Assembly: GCA_022447525.1 (NCBI GenBank) | Contig: JAKVBA010000001.1 | Span: forward strand, 1-41,470 | Direction: 5' to 3' | DNA length: 41,470 bases | From: Gammaproteobacteria bacterium | GTDB lineage: Bacteria; Pseudomonadota; Gammaproteobacteria; Arenicellales; Arenicellaceae | Shown: piece after piece, positions 24,394 to 35,172 of the stretch | Numbering within the stretch: the stretch's first letter is position 1 | Layout of the letters: each line of letters opens with the position of its first letter | Position numbers and translations under genes: made by a program | Notes under the pieces: model-generated | Seen by the model: the letters and a program-made list of their open reading frames with translations, nothing else | The model's database searches: none | Told to the model about the DNA's origin: nothing

Positions 24394-25551
24394 TTATTGT
24401 ATTTTTTCCTTTAAGCTTTGTCTAAATTTTTCAGATCTTTTGGTTTTGTCCATAACATCACCGGCAAGTTGCCCGCAAGCTGCCTCGATGTCGTCCCCTC
24501 TAGTTTTACGTACTGTAACGATCACACCCTTGTTGTGCAGTAGATCTCTAAAACGATTTATGCGGGAGTTGGAGGATCTTTTGTATTGAATGCCATCAAA
24601 GGGGTTAAAAGGTATCAGATTTACCTTACCAGGAACCTTTTTCATGATCGATGCTAACTGATGGGCGTGTTCTAACTTATCGTTGACCCCATCAAGCATA
24701 ACGTACTCAAATGTTATCCTAGCCCTCTGTGAGTCGGCCACATACCGGTTACAAGCGTCGATTAGTTTTTCAATATTGTACTTTTTGTTCAACGGCACTA
24801 GTTCATTGCGAAGCTCATCGTTTGGTGCATGTAAACTGACAGCCAAACTGACAGGACAAGCCTTCTTTAACTCATCTATCTTAGGTACAACACCGGCCGT
24901 ACTCAATGTTATTCGACGTTTTGACAAACCAAAACAAAAATCATCTTGCATGATTTTCATTGCCGAAACGACGTTATCAAAATTCATTAGGGGCTCACCC
25001 ATACCCATCATAACAACGTTAGAGACGATGCGTTTGTCAGTCTTATACTGTTGTGCAAGTAAATGCTTTGCCAGCCATACTTGACCGATAATTTCGGCGG
25101 TTGTCAAATCTCTATTATAGCCCTGCTTACCTGTAGCGCAGAAAGAACAATTGAGAGTGCAGCCAACTTGTGAGGAGACACATAGAGTACCCCTGGAGTC
25201 CTCTGGAATGAAGACCATTTCGATTGCACTTTTACCAGGTACTTTGAGAAGCCATTTTCGAGTTCCATCCTTGGATAGATTGTCAGAGATAATTTCTGGA
25301 ACTGTTATTTTCGCATTTGCACTCAGGCTTGATCTCAACGCTTTGCTAAGATTAGTCATCTCAGCAAAGTCGTTAACGCCCACCTGATGGATCCATTTCA
25401 TGACCTGAGAGGCTCTGAATGACTTCTCGCCAATCGAAGCAAAATATTGCTCCATCGCCTCCCTATCCAAGCCCATTAAATTGACTCTTGAGTCAGATGT
25501 TGAGGTTCTCTTTACCTCAACATCAATTTTTAAGTTGGCGATATCGGTCAT
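24394..25551 (-). CDS. rlmN: Dual-specificity RNA methyltransferase RlmN
   Basis: This 385-residue radical SAM enzyme makes 2-methyladenosine in 23S rRNA (A2503) and in some tRNAs (A37). The iron-sulfur cysteines are C131, C135 and C138 ([12 protein letters not shown]). The methyl-carrying cysteine pair corresponds to the C-terminal AACGQLAG and the family's other conserved Cys. [14 protein letters not shown] near residue 24 is the usual N-terminus. I take ATG 25551, with AAGGAT 7 bases upstream, over a TTG at 25596 that would overlap the ndk stop. It is 26 bp downstream of ndk, so the ndk-rlmN-pilF genes probably share a transcript. Confidence 0.96.
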   Translation of the reverse strand: MTDIANLKIDVEVKRTSTSDSRVNLMGLDREAMEQYFASIGEKSFRASQVMKWIHQVGVNDFAEMTNLSKALRSSLSANAKITVPEIISDNLSKDGTRKWLLKVPGKSAIEMVFIPEDSRGTLCVSSQVGCTLNCSFCATGKQGYNRDLTTAEIIGQVWLAKHLLAQQYKTDKRIVSNVVMMGMGEPLMNFDNVVSAMKIMQDDFCFGLSKRRITLSTAGVVPKIDELKKACPVSLAVSLHAPNDELRNELVPLNKKYNIEKLIDACNRYVADSQRARITFEYVMLDGVNDKLEHAHQLASIMKKVPGKVNLIPFNPFDGIQYKRSSNSRINRFRDLLHNKGVIVTVRKTRGDDIEAACGQLAGDVMDKTKRSEKFRQSLKEKIQ

Positions 25552-25577
25552 TGCAAGATCCTTGTGAGAGTAGTTCT

Positions 25578-26009
25578 CTATCTTGTTCTTGGACAAACGC
25601 CATCATTTCCGAAGAAAAACTCAATTTCTTGAGCGGCTGTCTCTGGAGCATCAGAACCGTGACAGGCATTCTCATCGATGCTAGTAGCAAAGTCTGCTCT
25701 GATAGTTCCAGGAGCAGCCTCTGCAGGGTTGGTGGCACCCATTACCTCACGATGTGCGGCAATCGCATTTTCTCCTTCAAGAACTTGCACAATAACAGGA
25801 CCAGAGGTCATAAAAGAGACTAGATCGCTATAAAACGGACGCTCTTTATGGACCGCATAAAACTCACCCGCTTGTTCATCTGACAAATGCATCATCCGCG
25901 CAGCGACGATGCTCAAGCCTGCTTTTTCAAAGCGAGAATAAATTTCACCAATTACGTTTTTTGCAACCGCATCAGGTTTGATAATAGAAAGAGTACGTTC
26001 AACAGCCAT
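25578..26009 (-). CDS. ndk: Nucleoside diphosphate kinase
   Basis: This 143-residue enzyme transfers the gamma phosphate among nucleoside di- and triphosphates and so balances NTP and dNTP pools. The phosphorylated catalytic histidine is H117 in NACHGSD. IIKPDAV at 9-15 and [12 protein letters not shown] are diagnostic, and the end [13 protein letters not shown] is typical. A GGAG precedes ATG 26009. It leads the ndk-rlmN-pilF-rodZ-hisS run, the usual gammaproteobacterial order. Confidence 0.97.
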   Translation of the reverse strand: MAVERTLSIIKPDAVAKNVIGEIYSRFEKAGLSIVAARMMHLSDEQAGEFYAVHKERPFYSDLVSFMTSGPVIVQVLEGENAIAAHREVMGATNPAEAAPGTIRADFATSIDENACHGSDAPETAAQEIEFFFGNDGVCPRTR

Positions 26010-26245
26010 TATTAGACTCCAAAAGATTAAATTATTTCGATTTTTAGTTTGGCTACAACTACAAGATGTGCCGCAGTGCTGTAAAAAAGCTCAGTTATGT
26101 ATCAACCAGATATGAGCTCCCTTTTCATAGCGGGCGCTATTCTAGCGACCTTGATGTTTAATTACTAATCTTCCAATTGAAAAAAAGCATGACGTCACTG
26201 AAAACGAGTAATTGTTGGGCAAATTCAGCTAAAACAACACAATAT

Positions 26246-27691
26246 TTATAAGGTTTTTGCCAGTAAATGATCTCCCACTAGATCTTCAAGAAAAACTCGA
26301 GTCCATTTGCCCTTTTCAATCTCAGTTTTCGGGACCAAACAAGAAAGGTACTGCTCTGATCGACATAAAACGTACTTATCATTAACTATTTTACTCTCCG
26401 GTAGAACCCAAACCTCGCGCCCCAGCATACGGGTCTTGGCTGCTAACTCAATTGGTTTAGCGGACTCTCGCAAACGTTGATTTCTATCTTTCCTTTCAGA
26501 GACAGGCACTTGCTTAGCGCCCGGTATTTTAGCAGCTGGTGTGCCCTCACGTTCGGAATAAGAGAAAGTGTGCGGAAATGCAACCTGAATATCCTCTACC
26601 ATTGAAACCGTCTCCAGAAACTGCTCCTCCGTTTCCGTAGGGAAGCCAACCATTACATCAGCACTGATTATTAAATCAGGAATAGCTTTTCTGAGTTTAG
26701 AGATTCTCTCTCTTACGTGTGCCGAGTCATAACGTCTTTTCATCCTCTTAAGGATTAAAGTGCTACCACTCTGCAAGGACAAATGCATATGCGAACAAAT
26801 ACGTGGTTCGTTCGCCCACAATGTTATAAGCCTATCGGTGATATGGAATGGGTCGATAGAACTTAGTCTAATGCGAAAAGGATTGTCTGGTTCAAAATCT
26901 AGGGTTAATAATTCCTCCAATAAATCCACCAAGTCAAAACGGCCAATATTCTCATCAAAATCATCCCCATACGAACCAAGATCTACCCCACAGATCACAA
27001 TTTCAGGATAGCCATTCAACACCAACCTTTGTACTTGACGTTTTATCAGACTTGGAGCTAATGATCTGCTTGGTCCTCTTGCAACATGAATGATACAGAA
27101 TGTACAACCTTGATCACAGCCTTGCTGAATTTGGACAAAAGCTCGGGTGTGAGCCTCGTAACCAGCCAAAAGTTGATCCGGCAGGCTCACATGCTGATCA
27201 AGATCGCCAACCATTACTTTTGGCAACTGACCTTCTTCCAATTTAGGAATAAGTTCATGCGTATCAAGCTTTCGATCATTGCCGAGCACTAAGTCGACCC
27301 CCGGAATTTGGGCACAAGCTTTGGGATCCATTTGGGCGTAACACCCCGTAACTACAACCAGTGCATCGGGATTTCTTTTAATCGCCTTCCTTACCTCTTG
27401 TCTTGCTTGCCTATCCGCCTCTTTGGTCACTGTACAGGTATTAACCAAGTAAAGGTCTGCCTCTTGATCTGCAGGCACAATTTGCCAATCTTGGGTTTTA
27501 AGGGCTTCACCAATAAGCTCTGACTCATAGCTGTTAACCTTACAACCGAGCGTTCGAATGCCAACTCTTTTGGCATTCACATCGGGCACCCGAGTTTTAG
27601 ATAAGGAGGACTCATTGGACGAACTAACTCCGACAGGGTCCCACAGCGTTTCTAGCTTTATTTCAACTGTTTTACTTTCGTTTTGGCTCAC
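26246..27691 (-). CDS. mtaB: tRNA-t6A37 methylthiotransferase MtaB-type
   Basis: This 481-residue radical SAM methylthiotransferase adds a methylthio group at C2 of t6A37 in ANN-decoding tRNAs. The N-terminal domain binds a cluster through C50 (TLGCKVN), C86 (NTCTVT) and C117 (TGCYAQ). The radical SAM cluster is C192, C196 and C199 (GCDQGCTFC). The TLGCKVN and NTCTVT motifs favour MtaB over MiaB or RimO. The C-terminal TRAM-like region covers about 410-480. An unusual extension of about 40 residues precedes the domain, and the GTG start at 27691 has no good ribosome binding site, so the true start could be later. It stands alone between ndk and an outer-membrane protein gene. Confidence 0.88.
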   Translation of the reverse strand: MSQNESKTVEIKLETLWDPVGVSSSNESSLSKTRVPDVNAKRVGIRTLGCKVNSYESELIGEALKTQDWQIVPADQEADLYLVNTCTVTKEADRQARQEVRKAIKRNPDALVVVTGCYAQMDPKACAQIPGVDLVLGNDRKLDTHELIPKLEEGQLPKVMVGDLDQHVSLPDQLLAGYEAHTRAFVQIQQGCDQGCTFCIIHVARGPSRSLAPSLIKRQVQRLVLNGYPEIVICGVDLGSYGDDFDENIGRFDLVDLLEELLTLDFEPDNPFRIRLSSIDPFHITDRLITLWANEPRICSHMHLSLQSGSTLILKRMKRRYDSAHVRERISKLRKAIPDLIISADVMVGFPTETEEQFLETVSMVEDIQVAFPHTFSYSEREGTPAAKIPGAKQVPVSERKDRNQRLRESAKPIELAAKTRMLGREVWVLPESKIVNDKYVLCRSEQYLSCLVPKTEIEKGKWTRVFLEDLVGDHLLAKTL

Positions 27692-27800
27692 GATTAACCC
27701 AATAGCCTATTCTTGATCAGAAGTGACATAAGAATTATATTCGAGCGCAAGTTTGCCATATCAAATCTCTAAAAACACCAATCTATTAAGCAAAAACCAA

Positions 27801-27835
27801 CATAAAAAAAGCGGCCTGAGGCCGCTTTTTTTATG
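27801..27835 (-). terminator. Strong bidirectional terminator
   Basis: A nearly perfect 35-bp inverted repeat: CATAAAAAAAGCGGCC, TGA, GGCCGCTTTTTTTATG. It gives a GC stem with seven T on either strand. It lies 35 bp after the outer-membrane protein gene, which it should terminate. It also insulates mtaB from read-through. Confidence 0.9.
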
Positions 27836-27870
27836 TTTTGATGACTAAAGACTTAATACTGTAGTAAAAG

Positions 27871-28905
27871 CTACTTGATAAGATAACGGATACCGGCACT
27901 GAACATTTTATTATCCGAGAGGGAGTCATGAGTATCTGAATCGCTGTCGAACACCCTTCCTTCTAGGAACCATTGGAGATTACTTTTACCGAAGTCACCT
28001 CCAACTAGCCCGTAAAGTGAAGTATCTCGAAAGTGACTATCGTCAACATTCCAGGCACCAATACCACCCCCAATAAACGCTCTCTCACTTAGTTTTCTCT
28101 CTATTCCAAGGTCGATCGCAAAATTATCCTCTGGGTAGATATTGCCAGGGTTGATACCGTTACGCTCGTAATAGGAAACCGTACCAGTCAGCGAGGTCTT
28201 TTGGCTTAACTGTTGCAGTAAACCGGCTTTAACACCATAAATACCAGAAGCGTCTTTTTTATCCATTTGCCAAGCAGGTTCAAAACGCGGTCTCGTTTCG
28301 GAACCAGCAAACGCCGCCACGAATGGAATTAATTTAAGCGCTGGCTCCTCAACCACAGGGGCTGTTGGCTCAACCACTTTGGTTTCTTCCGCAGGTGCCA
28401 ACTTGGCTACGTCTGGGTTGCATTCGGCACTCATATCTTTGGAAACGGCGGCCAAACTTACATTACAGCAAGCCTTTGGTATAACCATCTCGTAAACTTG
28501 ACAATCACTCTTAACATTTAAAGCGAAACCCTCAAATGGAGTGGACGCGGCCCACTCTCTGTATGGCAGAGCTACGTATTTACCGTCCTTTTTTGAACCC
28601 ATCCATGCCAATTTTGTACCCTTTGGAAAAGACTGTTCTTCCATTTCTCCATTAGCAACGGCAGCAAAAAATGCATCAGCGCTTCCAGTCCATCCTGAAT
28701 CTGCAAGAATGGCTTTTACATTTTCGGGATTTTTTGCAATATAATCTTGCAGCTCGGCCACAGTTTGCACACCACCTTCGCAAACTGACTGTGAAGTGCC
28801 AAGCCTATATATTTTTTTGTACTCCTGAGCAACTGCGGTCTGGGTTGCTGCGCTCGCTGTTAAAATAATAAAACCTGCCCTGATTAATGTCTTTTTTGAG
28901 ATCAT
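27871..28905 (-). CDS. Outer-membrane beta-barrel protein with an unrecognised periplasmic domain
   Basis: I start at ATG 28905, with GAGAGGG 8 bases upstream, giving 344 residues and a clear signal peptide ending TAVAQ near 27. Residues about 28-165 are an unrecognised domain with paired cysteines (SVCEGG, SDCQVY, KACCNV). A Pro/Glu/Ala/Val linker follows (about 170-190). The C-terminal half (about 195-344) has alternating amphipathic strands (GLLQQLSQKTSLTGTVSYYE, FAIDLGIERKL, LYGLVGGDFG, LQWFLEGRVF) as in small eight-stranded OmpA- or OmpW-like barrels. It ends YLIK without the usual terminal Phe. It is monocistronic, with its own terminator. Function is unknown. Confidence 0.8.
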   Translation of the reverse strand: MISKKTLIRAGFIILTASAATQTAVAQEYKKIYRLGTSQSVCEGGVQTVAELQDYIAKNPENVKAILADSGWTGSADAFFAAVANGEMEEQSFPKGTKLAWMGSKKDGKYVALPYREWAASTPFEGFALNVKSDCQVYEMVIPKACCNVSLAAVSKDMSAECNPDVAKLAPAEETKVVEPTAPVVEEPALKLIPFVAAFAGSETRPRFEPAWQMDKKDASGIYGVKAGLLQQLSQKTSLTGTVSYYERNGINPGNIYPEDNFAIDLGIERKLSERAFIGGGIGAWNVDDSHFRDTSLYGLVGGDFGKSNLQWFLEGRVFDSDSDTHDSLSDNKMFSAGIRYLIK

Positions 28906-29077
28906 TTTAGAACCCTCTCTATCTAATTTTATTTTGTATGAATCATTCACACGCTTTATAGCAAAGCAACAAATGAGTGTCGCTGGTTACTATCTTAGTC
29001 GTTTTCGGCGACAAAATCCCAGACTTATTAACATTTTTTATTAATCCAACAGCAATATTTCGTTAAATCGAGAATTA

Positions 29078-29401
29078 TCAGGGTTGGACAGCAAAGCTTT
29101 CGCCGCATCCACACTCATCTGTCGCTCGAGGGTTTGAAAAACGAAACGACTGGTTTAGCCCTTCAGTCACATAGTCAATTTGAGTGCCGTCTAATATTTT
29201 ATGGCTTTTCTCGTCGACAAAAACTTTCACACCATGTTGAACGAAAACCAAATCATCCGCAGCTTGAGTCTCTGCGAAATCAAGTACATATGAATAACCA
29301 GAGCACCCTGATTCCTTAGCAGCAAAACGTAATGCTAATGCATTGTTTTTTTCGATTTGACTATGGATGCGTTCGGCAGCGGTTTTAGTCAAAGTTATCA
29401 T
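29078..29401 (-). CDS. Iron-sulfur assembly protein, IscA/ErpA family
   Basis: This 107-residue A-type carrier delivers Fe-S clusters to target proteins. The three cluster cysteines are C33 (GCSGY), C97 and C99 (ECGCG), as in IscA. A strong CAGGAG ribosome binding site lies before ATG 29401. It follows cysE by 49 bp. In many gammaproteobacteria trmJ-cysE is followed by iscR-iscS-iscU-iscA; here only the A-type protein is present, so other assembly genes must lie elsewhere. IscA, ErpA and SufA cannot be separated reliably by eye. Confidence 0.9.
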   Translation of the reverse strand: MITLTKTAAERIHSQIEKNNALALRFAAKESGCSGYSYVLDFAETQAADDLVFVQHGVKVFVDEKSHKILDGTQIDYVTEGLNQSFRFSNPRATDECGCGESFAVQP

Positions 29402-29450
29402 TCAAAACTCCTGATTAAATATATAGCGGATATGGTTAAATTGAGTGTTA

Positions 29451-30215
29451 TTAAATATTAATAGGTCCAGTTGCAGCAGATTTGGGTGCAGGTTCGAGCT
29501 CTATGCAATCTGTCTTTATCTCTGGAAGGCTCAACCCATCTGTCTCGACGCCCGCGGACTGCAACCGATCAACTAAATCTCGATTAAATGCGTCCATTGT
29601 TTGCAATTGTTGACAGAGACCGTGAATTGCTTGTGCGACTGGGTCGTCAACTGACGGTTGATGGCCGTAGGCATCGAAACCGCTATTAGCCCGTTGATAC
29701 TCTGCTGAATCAACGGCATGTGCGGGAATACCGACCACTGTTGCCCCCTCTTCAACCGGTTTAACGACCACGGAATTTGATCCAACACGCGCATTACTAG
29801 CAACGGTTATCGGCCCCAGAATCTTCGCACCGGCACCAACCACCACGCCATTTCCTAATGTGGGATGTCGCTTACCCCCGTTCCAACTAGTTCCACCAAG
29901 AGTAACTCCATGGTAAAGCGTACAATCGTCTCCTATTTCGGCGGTTTCGCCAATCACAACGCCCATCCCGTGATCAATAAAAAGTCGCTTGCCGATTTTA
30001 GCCCCGGGATGAATCTCTATGCCTGTTAGCCACCTTGAAACCATCGACACAAACCGGGCAAACCATTTGAGCTTCAAATTCCAACAGCTATGAGCAAGTC
30101 TGTGCAGCCAAAGCGCGTGAACACCAGGATATGTAGTCCATATTTCGAATATATGTCTTGCTGCCGGATCTCGATCGAATACGGTTTTGGTATCTTCTAT
30201 AAAACGTCTAAACAT
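29451..30215 (-). CDS. cysE: Serine O-acetyltransferase
   Basis: This 254-residue enzyme makes O-acetylserine from serine and acetyl-CoA, the first step of cysteine synthesis. A helical N-terminal part (1-63) leads into the left-handed hexapeptide-repeat helix. Key residues are D81-H82 ([12 protein letters not shown]) and H102 ([18 protein letters not shown]). A tail of about 80 residues after the hexapeptide region is longer than in many short CysE proteins and could affect cysteine feedback. It is placed between trmJ (64 bp upstream) and the A-type Fe-S protein, tying sulfur supply to Fe-S assembly. Confidence 0.95.
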   Translation of the reverse strand: MFRRFIEDTKTVFDRDPAARHIFEIWTTYPGVHALWLHRLAHSCWNLKLKWFARFVSMVSRWLTGIEIHPGAKIGKRLFIDHGMGVVIGETAEIGDDCTLYHGVTLGGTSWNGGKRHPTLGNGVVVGAGAKILGPITVASNARVGSNSVVVKPVEEGATVVGIPAHAVDSAEYQRANSGFDAYGHQPSVDDPVAQAIHGLCQQLQTMDAFNRDLVDRLQSAGVETDGLSLPEIKTDCIELEPAPKSAATGPINI

Positions 30216-30279
30216 GACAAACGGGGTTAAATAATAGTACGCTGCATACTTTCAGAGGCAAACCTTTGAAAGACCAATT

Positions 30280-31050
30280 TCAATTATCAATACTCAACTC
30301 TTGATCTATCGCCGACAATATACCACGTAGGATCTGTATCTCTTCCACGGTAAGCTCAGCTTTCGCGTACAGTCTCGTCAATTTTCTCATCAGTTGAGTC
30401 GGAGGCCTAGATTTTACAAAATTTAGGGATTCTATGGTCGATTGCAAGTGCTCTAAATGCCCATCCAATTGTTTTCTAGTCGCCGCTTGTTGTCTAATGT
30501 GGTAGGACGTGCCTAATTTACTATCCGGACTAGGCATCTGATCAGATCTTGTTTTCAGCCAACACATGCGCAACTCATAAGCAAGGATTTGAACAGCACT
30601 AGCTAAATTCAGTGAACTGTATTCTGGGTTTGCGTCAATTTTAATTTGCATTTGACACAAGTCCATTTCATCGTTGGTAAGACCGCTACTTTCTCTTCCA
30701 AACAAAATAGCAACTGAACCATGAAGATTTGATGTCAAATGTTCTATGGCGGTCTCTGCAATGTCTTTAGGGTTCTTGGTTGGCCAAGAAATCTCTCTTT
30801 CTCTCACGGAGGTGCCAACAACCAAAGTGGCTTCAGAGATGGCCTCATTTAAATCACCATAAATCTGCGCTTGCTCGAGGACACTCTCTGCCCCAGCGGC
30901 TAGCTTTGACGCCTCGTAGTGGGGAAACTTTTTGGGATTCACCAGTACAAGCGAGGACAGCCCCATAGTTTTCATGGCACGAGCGACGGACCCAATATTG
31001 CCGGGATGTGTCGGCTCTACTAGAACGATCTTAATTTTTGATAAAAGCAT
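30280..31050 (-). CDS. trmJ: tRNA (cytidine/uridine-2'-O-)-methyltransferase TrmJ
   Basis: This 256-residue SPOUT-class enzyme methylates the 2'-O of position 32 in several tRNAs. The trefoil-knot motifs are clear: VLVEPTHPGNIGSVARAMKTMG (about 10-31), VAILFGRESSGLTNDE (about 113-128) and SSLNLASAVQILAYE (about 145-159). A helical C-terminal extension (about 165-256) is typical of TrmJ over TrmL. It is divergent from suhB across 201 bp and leads trmJ-cysE-iscA-like. This divergent suhB/trmJ arrangement is conserved in gammaproteobacteria. Confidence 0.95.
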   Translation of the reverse strand: MLLSKIKIVLVEPTHPGNIGSVARAMKTMGLSSLVLVNPKKFPHYEASKLAAGAESVLEQAQIYGDLNEAISEATLVVGTSVREREISWPTKNPKDIAETAIEHLTSNLHGSVAILFGRESSGLTNDEMDLCQMQIKIDANPEYSSLNLASAVQILAYELRMCWLKTRSDQMPSPDSKLGTSYHIRQQAATRKQLDGHLEHLQSTIESLNFVKSRPPTQLMRKLTRLYAKAELTVEEIQILRGILSAIDQELSIDN

Positions 31051-31251
31051 GTGTTAAAACGCGGATCGGTGTTTTTGTCGTGACAGACATTGAATGGCGT
31101 TATCCAAAGCTAGAGTTTAACCTAACATCCTTCATCCGCACGAACTTTATTCCTATTTTACGGAAGCAAAGCCACATTGAGTTCTTTCAAATTAAATTCC
31201 ACACCGTTACACTACGCCTTGGCTATTTTACAACTTGTTTCAGGAACTCCA

Positions 31252-32058
31252 ATGGACTCCAACCTTTTAACTGGAGCGGCTAATGTCGCTACCAACGCGG
31301 CTCGTGAAGCTGGCAAAATCGTCTCGCAGAACATATCGCAACTCGACCGGGTAAAGGTCAATGTAAAAACAAAAACCTCCAGCCGAGAGGAATTGGTTTC
31401 AGAGATAGATCTGCTCGCAGAACAAACCATTATTGAAGAACTAACCAATAACTTTCCTGATCATAATATTATCAGCGAAGAAGCTGGCGACCTTGCTCAA
31501 GAAAGCGACTACTGTTGGGTGATCGATCCCCTTGATGGCACTCACAACTTCTTACATGGTCATCCACATTGCTGCATCTCAATTGCATTGAAGTATAAGG
31601 GTGAAACAGTGGTTGGCGTTATCTATGACCCTCTGAGGAACGAATTGTTCACCGCAAAAAAAGGGTCTGGAGCACAACTCGACGGCCGTAGAATTCGAGT
31701 TTCCCAAACAAGCAAGCTAAAAGACAGTTTGTTGTCAACGGGGCTCCCACACAAACACGGTGCCAACCTTAAATTTTGGATGAAAACATTTGCAGCTCTT
31801 ATGCCTCGCGCGCAAAGCATTCATCGAACTGGTTCTTCTGCCCTAGATTTAGCCTATGTGGCAGCTGGAAGATACGATGGTGCTTGGGAGTTTGGCCTGA
31901 GTGAGTGGGATATCGCGGCTGGATCTCTGTTAATAAGAGAAGCTGGTGGCATAATTACTAGCGAAACCGGCGACCTAAACTATGTCGGCAGCGGCAACGT
32001 AGTCGCTGGCGCTCCAAAAGTACATGAAAAAATAATGCATTTGATTAGCAATTGCTGA
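31252..32058 (+). CDS. suhB: Inositol-1-monophosphatase SuhB
   Basis: I start at ATG 31252, preceded by AGGAAC, giving 268 residues, the normal SuhB length; a TTG start 25 codons upstream is less likely. The metal-binding motifs are E76-E77 (IISEEAGD), D92-D95 (DPLDGT) and the C-terminal WDIAAG. It hydrolyses inositol phosphates with Mg2+. In E. coli SuhB is also part of the rRNA antitermination complex, a role it may keep here. It is monocistronic, with mutS starting 61 bp after it. Confidence 0.95.
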   Translation: MDSNLLTGAANVATNAAREAGKIVSQNISQLDRVKVNVKTKTSSREELVSEIDLLAEQTIIEELTNNFPDHNIISEEAGDLAQESDYCWVIDPLDGTHNFLHGHPHCCISIALKYKGETVVGVIYDPLRNELFTAKKGSGAQLDGRRIRVSQTSKLKDSLLSTGLPHKHGANLKFWMKTFAALMPRAQSIHRTGSSALDLAYVAAGRYDGAWEFGLSEWDIAAGSLLIREAGGIITSETGDLNYVGSGNVVAGAPKVHEKIMHLISNC

Positions 32059-32119
32059 AAAAAGCTTTGTCCAAAGCCTGCACAACCCATTAGCTCTTAT
32101 CGCTGCATCTCAACTAATC

Positions 32120-34690
32120 GTGATCGACAACTCCAACAGTAATCATACCCCTATGATGCAGCAATACCTGCGTATCAAGGCCGACTATCCTGACACACTC
32201 GTGCTGTATCGGATGGGCGATTTTTATGAGGTTTTTTATCAAGATGCTGAATTAGCTGCTCGGCTATTAGACATCACGCTTACTCAACGTGGAAAATCAG
32301 GCGGAGAGCCAATTCCAATGGCAGGGGTTCCCTTCCATAGCGTGGATCAATACTTGGCAAAGTTAGTTAAACTTGGCAGATCTGTTGCAATTGCAGAGCA
32401 AGTCGGAGATCCGGCAACGAGCAAAGGCCCTGTAGAAAGAAAAGTCGTTAGAGTTGTAACTCCAGGTACCTTAGTAGAGGACAGCTTACTTGATGAGCGA
32501 CAGGACAACATACTCGCGGCTATCTATCGGTACAACGATACCTACGCCATGGCGACACTAGAGCTATCACTAGGAGATTTTCAAGCTCAACAATTAGATT
32601 CGATAGAGCAAATACACTCCGAACTAAAAAGACTACGACCGGCAGAGCTGTTAGTTTCCGAGAGCGATGAGAGAATTAGCCAATCGATCACGCAGTCGGT
32701 AAAAATGGTACCTAGCTGGTATTTTGATTTTGATGTATCAAACGAGCTGTTGTGTAAACAATTCGACACCAACAATTTAGTCGCTTTTGGTTGCCAAGGG
32801 TTTCCTGTCGCCGTCAGTGCCGCAGGAGCTTTGTTACAATATGCCCGGGATATGCAATACGAAAGTATGCCGCATATCAACGGTTTGCGGATAACACAAA
32901 AAAGTGACTTTCTAATTATTGACGCGGCCAGTAGACAAAATCTAGAGATCGAGACTAATCTTTCCGGAGGCAAAGAATTTACGCTGGTTTCGTTGCTAGA
33001 TAAATGCGCCAATCCTATGGGGGCAAGACTCATAAGGAGGTGGCTACATGGCCCAGTATCAGATCAAAATCTGATTCGGAATCGACAGTCAGCAATACAA
33101 AACTGCATCGATCATGTTGATACCTACGAACTGCAGAAAATATTGCGGGGTTGCGGAGATGTACAACGCATCGTAACCAGAATAGCGCTACAAACCGCTA
33201 GGCCGCGCGACTTAGTTAAGCTTAGGTCCGCACTCCAAAGCTTGCCAGCAATAAGCAATTTACTCAAACGGTGCGATAGTGACTTAATTAGTGACAGTAA
33301 AACCAAGTTAGGTCCATTTCTTGTTGAGCAACAGTTACTTGAAACAGCCATCTTAGACGAGCCTGCAGCCGTGATTCGGGAAGGCGGTGTCATTCGCCCT
33401 GATTTTGACAATGAGTTTCTTGAACTCCACACTTTAAGCAAAAATACTGGTGAGTTTCTTATCAAACTCGAACAAAGGGAAAGAGACTCGACAGGCATAA
33501 GCACGTTAAAAGTGAAATACAACCGGGTACATGGATTTTACATCGAAGTTAGTAAGGCGCAGAGTGGCTCTGTTCCTGAGCACTACATTAGACGCCAAAC
33601 TTTAAAGAATGCTGAAAGGTATATCACTGACGAGTTAAAAGACTACGAAGACAAAGTTCTAAGCGCCAGGGAAAAGGCACTCGCAAAAGAAAAGGCACTA
33701 TACCAATATGTCATCGATGCGCTCTCACCGTCACTGCATCAACTCCAAGAAATGGCGAAAGCCTTGGCCTTTATTGACGTTGTTTGCAATTTAGCAGAGC
33801 GAGCTGTGACACTTAAACTTTGCCGTCCAGAAATTTCCGACGAAATCGGAATTGATATCAAAGGCGGCAGACACCCTGTGGTTGAGGCTAATCAGTCCTC
33901 ACCCTTCATCGCCAATGATTTGACTTTCAACGACTCAACCCGCATGCACGTTATCACTGGCCCCAATATGGGTGGCAAGAGTACGTTCATGCGCCAAAAT
34001 GCACTGATCACATTACTGACGTATACCGGCAGCTTTGTCCCGGCAGAGAGCGCAAAAATAGGTCCAATAGATCGGATTTTTACTCGCATCGGTGCCGCAG
34101 ATGATTTGGCTGGAGGTCGCTCGACCTTTATGGTGGAGATGACGGAAATGGCTAATATTCTACGAAATGCAACTGACAAAAGCTTAGTCTTAGTCGATGA
34201 GATTGGTCGTGGTACCAGTACTTATGATGGCTTGTCACTCGCTTGGGCCAGCGCTCTCGACCTAGCTACCAGATTAAAAGCGTTTAGCCTATTTGCAACA
34301 CACTATTTTGAAATAACCGAACTGGCGGAAAAAATGGATGCGGTAAACAACTTACACCTGGATGCAGTGGAGCATGGTCAAAGTATCGTCTTCATGTATG
34401 GCGTAAAACCAGGCCCCGCAAATCAAAGCTACGGAATTCAAGTCGCTAAACTCGCCGGCTTACCAAACTCCGTTCTCGAAACCGCAAAAAGTAAGCTTAA
34501 TGAACTAGAAGACCAACTAACTTTAGAACCTAATACTGTACTTAGCACACAACAGAGCATAGATTTTAGTGATAACACTCAGTCATCAGTTTCAGCTGCG
34601 GAAATTCGTTTGAGAGAAATTGACCCTGACGATTTGTCAGCTAGGGAGGCTTTAAGTTTGATTTATGAATTATCTGATATGGTTAAATGA
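32120..34690 (+). CDS. mutS: DNA mismatch repair protein MutS
   Basis: This 856-residue protein finds mismatches and small loops. The mismatch-wedging Phe-x-Glu motif is F35-Y36-E37 (GDFYEVFY). The connector, lever (about 260-400 and 530-560) and clamp regions have normal length. The ABC ATPase has Walker A GPNMGGKS (614-621), FMVEMTEM, Walker [17 protein letters not shown] and [10 protein letters not shown]. The C-terminal helix-turn-helix dimerisation region is present. The start is GTG 32120 without a clear ribosome binding site; HTPMMQQYL at 9-17 matches the usual N-terminus. mutL is not in this window. Confidence 0.97.
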   Translation: MIDNSNSNHTPMMQQYLRIKADYPDTLVLYRMGDFYEVFYQDAELAARLLDITLTQRGKSGGEPIPMAGVPFHSVDQYLAKLVKLGRSVAIAEQVGDPATSKGPVERKVVRVVTPGTLVEDSLLDERQDNILAAIYRYNDTYAMATLELSLGDFQAQQLDSIEQIHSELKRLRPAELLVSESDERISQSITQSVKMVPSWYFDFDVSNELLCKQFDTNNLVAFGCQGFPVAVSAAGALLQYARDMQYESMPHINGLRITQKSDFLIIDAASRQNLEIETNLSGGKEFTLVSLLDKCANPMGARLIRRWLHGPVSDQNLIRNRQSAIQNCIDHVDTYELQKILRGCGDVQRIVTRIALQTARPRDLVKLRSALQSLPAISNLLKRCDSDLISDSKTKLGPFLVEQQLLETAILDEPAAVIREGGVIRPDFDNEFLELHTLSKNTGEFLIKLEQRERDSTGISTLKVKYNRVHGFYIEVSKAQSGSVPEHYIRRQTLKNAERYITDELKDYEDKVLSAREKALAKEKALYQYVIDALSPSLHQLQEMAKALAFIDVVCNLAERAVTLKLCRPEISDEIGIDIKGGRHPVVEANQSSPFIANDLTFNDSTRMHVITGPNMGGKSTFMRQNALITLLTYTGSFVPAESAKIGPIDRIFTRIGAADDLAGGRSTFMVEMTEMANILRNATDKSLVLVDEIGRGTSTYDGLSLAWASALDLATRLKAFSLFATHYFEITELAEKMDAVNNLHLDAVEHGQSIVFMYGVKPGPANQSYGIQVAKLAGLPNSVLETAKSKLNELEDQLTLEPNTVLSTQQSIDFSDNTQSSVSAAEIRLREIDPDDLSAREALSLIYELSDMVK

Positions 34691-34815
34691 AAAAGGCTTG
34701 AGGCTGAAGTCATTGATTTGGAATGAATGAAGAACTAAAATACGCGCGCTTCGCAATTCGTAATATAGGCAATACGATCATTGCAAAGTGAAAGACTGAT
34801 ATATCGGAGACCCGA

Positions 34816-35139
34816 ATGACATACGTTGTAAAAGAAGAGTGCATCAAGTGCAAATACACAGATTGTGTGGAAGTCTGCCCCGTAGATTGCTTCCATGAAG
34901 GACCTAATTTTTTGGTTATTGATCCTGAAGAGTGTATTGATTGCAGCTTATGCGAACCTGAGTGTCCGGTTGGGGCCATTGTCGCCGATGACGATCTCGA
35001 GGCTAAAGACGAGCATTATCTTGAGCTCAATGCTGAGCTATCTGAAATTTGGCCGGTCATAACCGAGAAAAAGCCAGCTCTAGAGGATGCTGATGAATGG
35101 GCGGAGAAAGAAGGTAAGTTTGAACTTCTGGAAAGATAG
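34816..35139 (+). CDS. fdxA: Seven-iron ferredoxin FdxA
   Basis: This 107-residue ferredoxin, of the Pseudomonas/Azotobacter FdI type, carries one 3Fe-4S and one 4Fe-4S cluster. The cysteines lie in CIKCKYTDC (C9, C12, C17), C21, C25 and C40-C43-C46-C50. The acidic C-terminal extension is normal for this type. A GGAG precedes ATG 34816. It follows mutS by 125 bp, a pairing also known in Pseudomonas. It probably transfers electrons in the cytoplasm; its partners are unknown. A terminator follows. Confidence 0.95.
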   Translation: MTYVVKEECIKCKYTDCVEVCPVDCFHEGPNFLVIDPEECIDCSLCEPECPVGAIVADDDLEAKDEHYLELNAELSEIWPVITEKKPALEDADEWAEKEGKFELLER

Positions 35140-35172
35140 ACCCTAATCGAGTCTAAAATAAAGACAAACATC

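Noticed and set aside
31177-31251. N-terminal extension of SuhB from TTG 31177
   Set aside because: ATG 31252 has a good AGGAAC site and yields the normal family length.
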